A stretch of DNA of 64,000 nucleotides from Rhodoferax sp. TS-BS-61-7. GTDB taxonomy: Bacteria; Pseudomonadota; Gammaproteobacteria; Burkholderiales; Burkholderiaceae_C. The DNA is taken from contig NZ_PTQY01000004.1 of NCBI RefSeq assembly GCF_002943465.1, positions 248,001 through 312,000 on the forward strand, given 5' to 3'. Both the position numbers and the translations under genes were made by a program. Shown here in pieces: positions 63,337 through 64,000 of the stretch. Every line of letters begins with the position of its first letter. The stretch's first letter is position 1. The notes below the pieces were generated by a model that was given only the letters and a program-made list of their open reading frames with translations, was not told the DNA's origin and did not search any database.

Positions 63337-64000
63337 ATGAACTCACCGGTAATGCAGGGGTTGAACCTCAACACCCCCAGCTACGTTAAGAACGCCCGCC
63401 TAATCGCATGGGTCGCCGACATGGTGGCCCTGTGCAAACCCAAAGATGTGGTCTGGTGCGATGGCTCCGAAGAGGAATACCAGCGTCTCTGCCAGCAACT
63501 GGTGGACGCCGGCACCTTCAAAAAGCTCAATCCTGCCAAGCGCCCCAACAGCTTTTTGGCCTGCTCCGACCCCAGCGATGTGGCCCGTGTGGAAGACCGC
63601 ACCTATATCTGCTCCGAGAAAAAAGAAAACGCCGGCCCCACCAACAACTGGATGGCCCCCGCCGAGATGCGCACGCTGCTGCAAACCGGCAAAGCGGGCG
63701 AAAAGGCCCTGTTCGACGGCTGCATGAAAGGCCGCACCATGTATGTCGTGCCCTTCTCCATGGGCCCGCTGGGTTCGCACATTGCGCACATTGGCATCGA
63801 GCTGTCGGACAGTGCGTACGTGGCGGTGAACCAGCGCATCATGACGCGCATGGGCAAAGCCGTTTACGACGTATTGGGTGTGGACGGGGCTTTTGTGCCC
63901 TGCGTGCACACCGTCGGGGCGCCGTTAGAGGCGGGCCAGGCCGATGTGAAATGGCCTTGCAGCAAAACCAAATACATCGTGCATTACCCCGAGACGCGCG
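63337..64000 (+). CDS. pckG: Phosphoenolpyruvate carboxykinase (GTP), 3'-truncated by the window edge
   Basis: The first 221 residues of the GTP-dependent enzyme that converts oxaloacetate to PEP in gluconeogenesis. Diagnostic segments are [11 protein letters not shown] near residue 39, NNWMAP near residue 106, [15 protein letters not shown] and the following Leu-Gly-Ser-His. The ATG at 63337 has AGGAG 6 nt upstream. The frame runs off the right end without a stop. The remaining kinase domain is outside the window. Confidence 0.95.
   Translation, partial: MNSPVMQGLNLNTPSYVKNARLIAWVADMVALCKPKDVVWCDGSEEEYQRLCQQLVDAGTFKKLNPAKRPNSFLACSDPSDVARVEDRTYICSEKKENAGPTNNWMAPAEMRTLLQTGKAGEKALFDGCMKGRTMYVVPFSMGPLGSHIAHIGIELSDSAYVAVNQRIMTRMGKAVYDVLGVDGAFVPCVHTVGAPLEAGQADVKWPCSKTKYIVHYPETR

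Overview
The window looks like chromosome of a betaproteobacterium in the Comamonadaceae, most likely Rhodoferax or a close relative. The basis is uniformly high GC, the gene families present (split MetH with an SAH riboswitch, SHP/DHC cytochromes, a MSHA pilus locus, GTP-type PEP carboxykinase) and a dispersed repeat of about 55 bp that I associate with this family. I could run no searches, so the genus is an inference. I see no rRNA, tRNA, CRISPR array, insertion sequence or prophage.

Layout. 1-1.1 kb: 3' part of a sensor kinase. 1.1-6.1 kb: an Frc-type sugar ABC transporter (ROK regulator, ATPase, permease, binding protein) with a divergent kinase gene. 6.1-6.35 kb: a structured, terminator-ended intergenic region that may encode a small RNA. 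6.35-9.0 kb: waaF, a zinc-finger protein, ilvE and a membrane protein. 9.0-12.9 kb: a five-gene unit shp-dhc-cytochrome b-response regulator-sensor kinase. 13-19.5 kb: radA, a degenerate HD-domain protein, alr, lplT and a GGEEF diguanylate cyclase. 19.5-23.8 kb: glutathione peroxidase, an outer-membrane barrel, a triheme lipoprotein and a FecR-domain protein. 23.8-28.2 kb: glcE-glcF, an SMP-30 lactonase and an aldose epimerase. 28.2-32 kb: nitrogen-regulated glnK-amtB (sigma-54 promoter and NtrC site visible) and comM. 32-52.6 kb: a MSHA-type type IV pilus locus with an O-antigen-ligase-family gene embedded on the opposite strand. 52.7-57.7 kb: split metH with an SAH riboswitch. 57.9-64 kb: recQ, a small unknown gene, a tandem-AAA+ ATPase divergent from a 46-residue membrane protein, and the 5' part of pckG.

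How the genes fit together. The MSHA genes form two same-strand blocks, mshE-G-F-A and mshC-D-O-P-Q-I-I2-J-K-L-M-N. They supply a motor ATPase with a c-di-GMP-binding-type N-domain, a platform protein, an alignment complex, a secretin, one major pilin, the minor pilins and a large LamG-containing MshQ. The embedded ligase may glycosylate the pilin, and a CRP/Vfr-like palindrome lies upstream of the major pilin gene.

The most unusual signal is the dispersed repeat. There are ten clear copies and one degenerate copy. It lies between genes but also inside them: it supplies start codons and N-termini (dhc, metH C-part), stop codons (waaF, the binding protein at 32023) and in-frame internal peptides (glycine-zipper protein, glcE). 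It resembles in behaviour, not in sequence, the Rickettsia palindromic elements known to sit inside reading frames.
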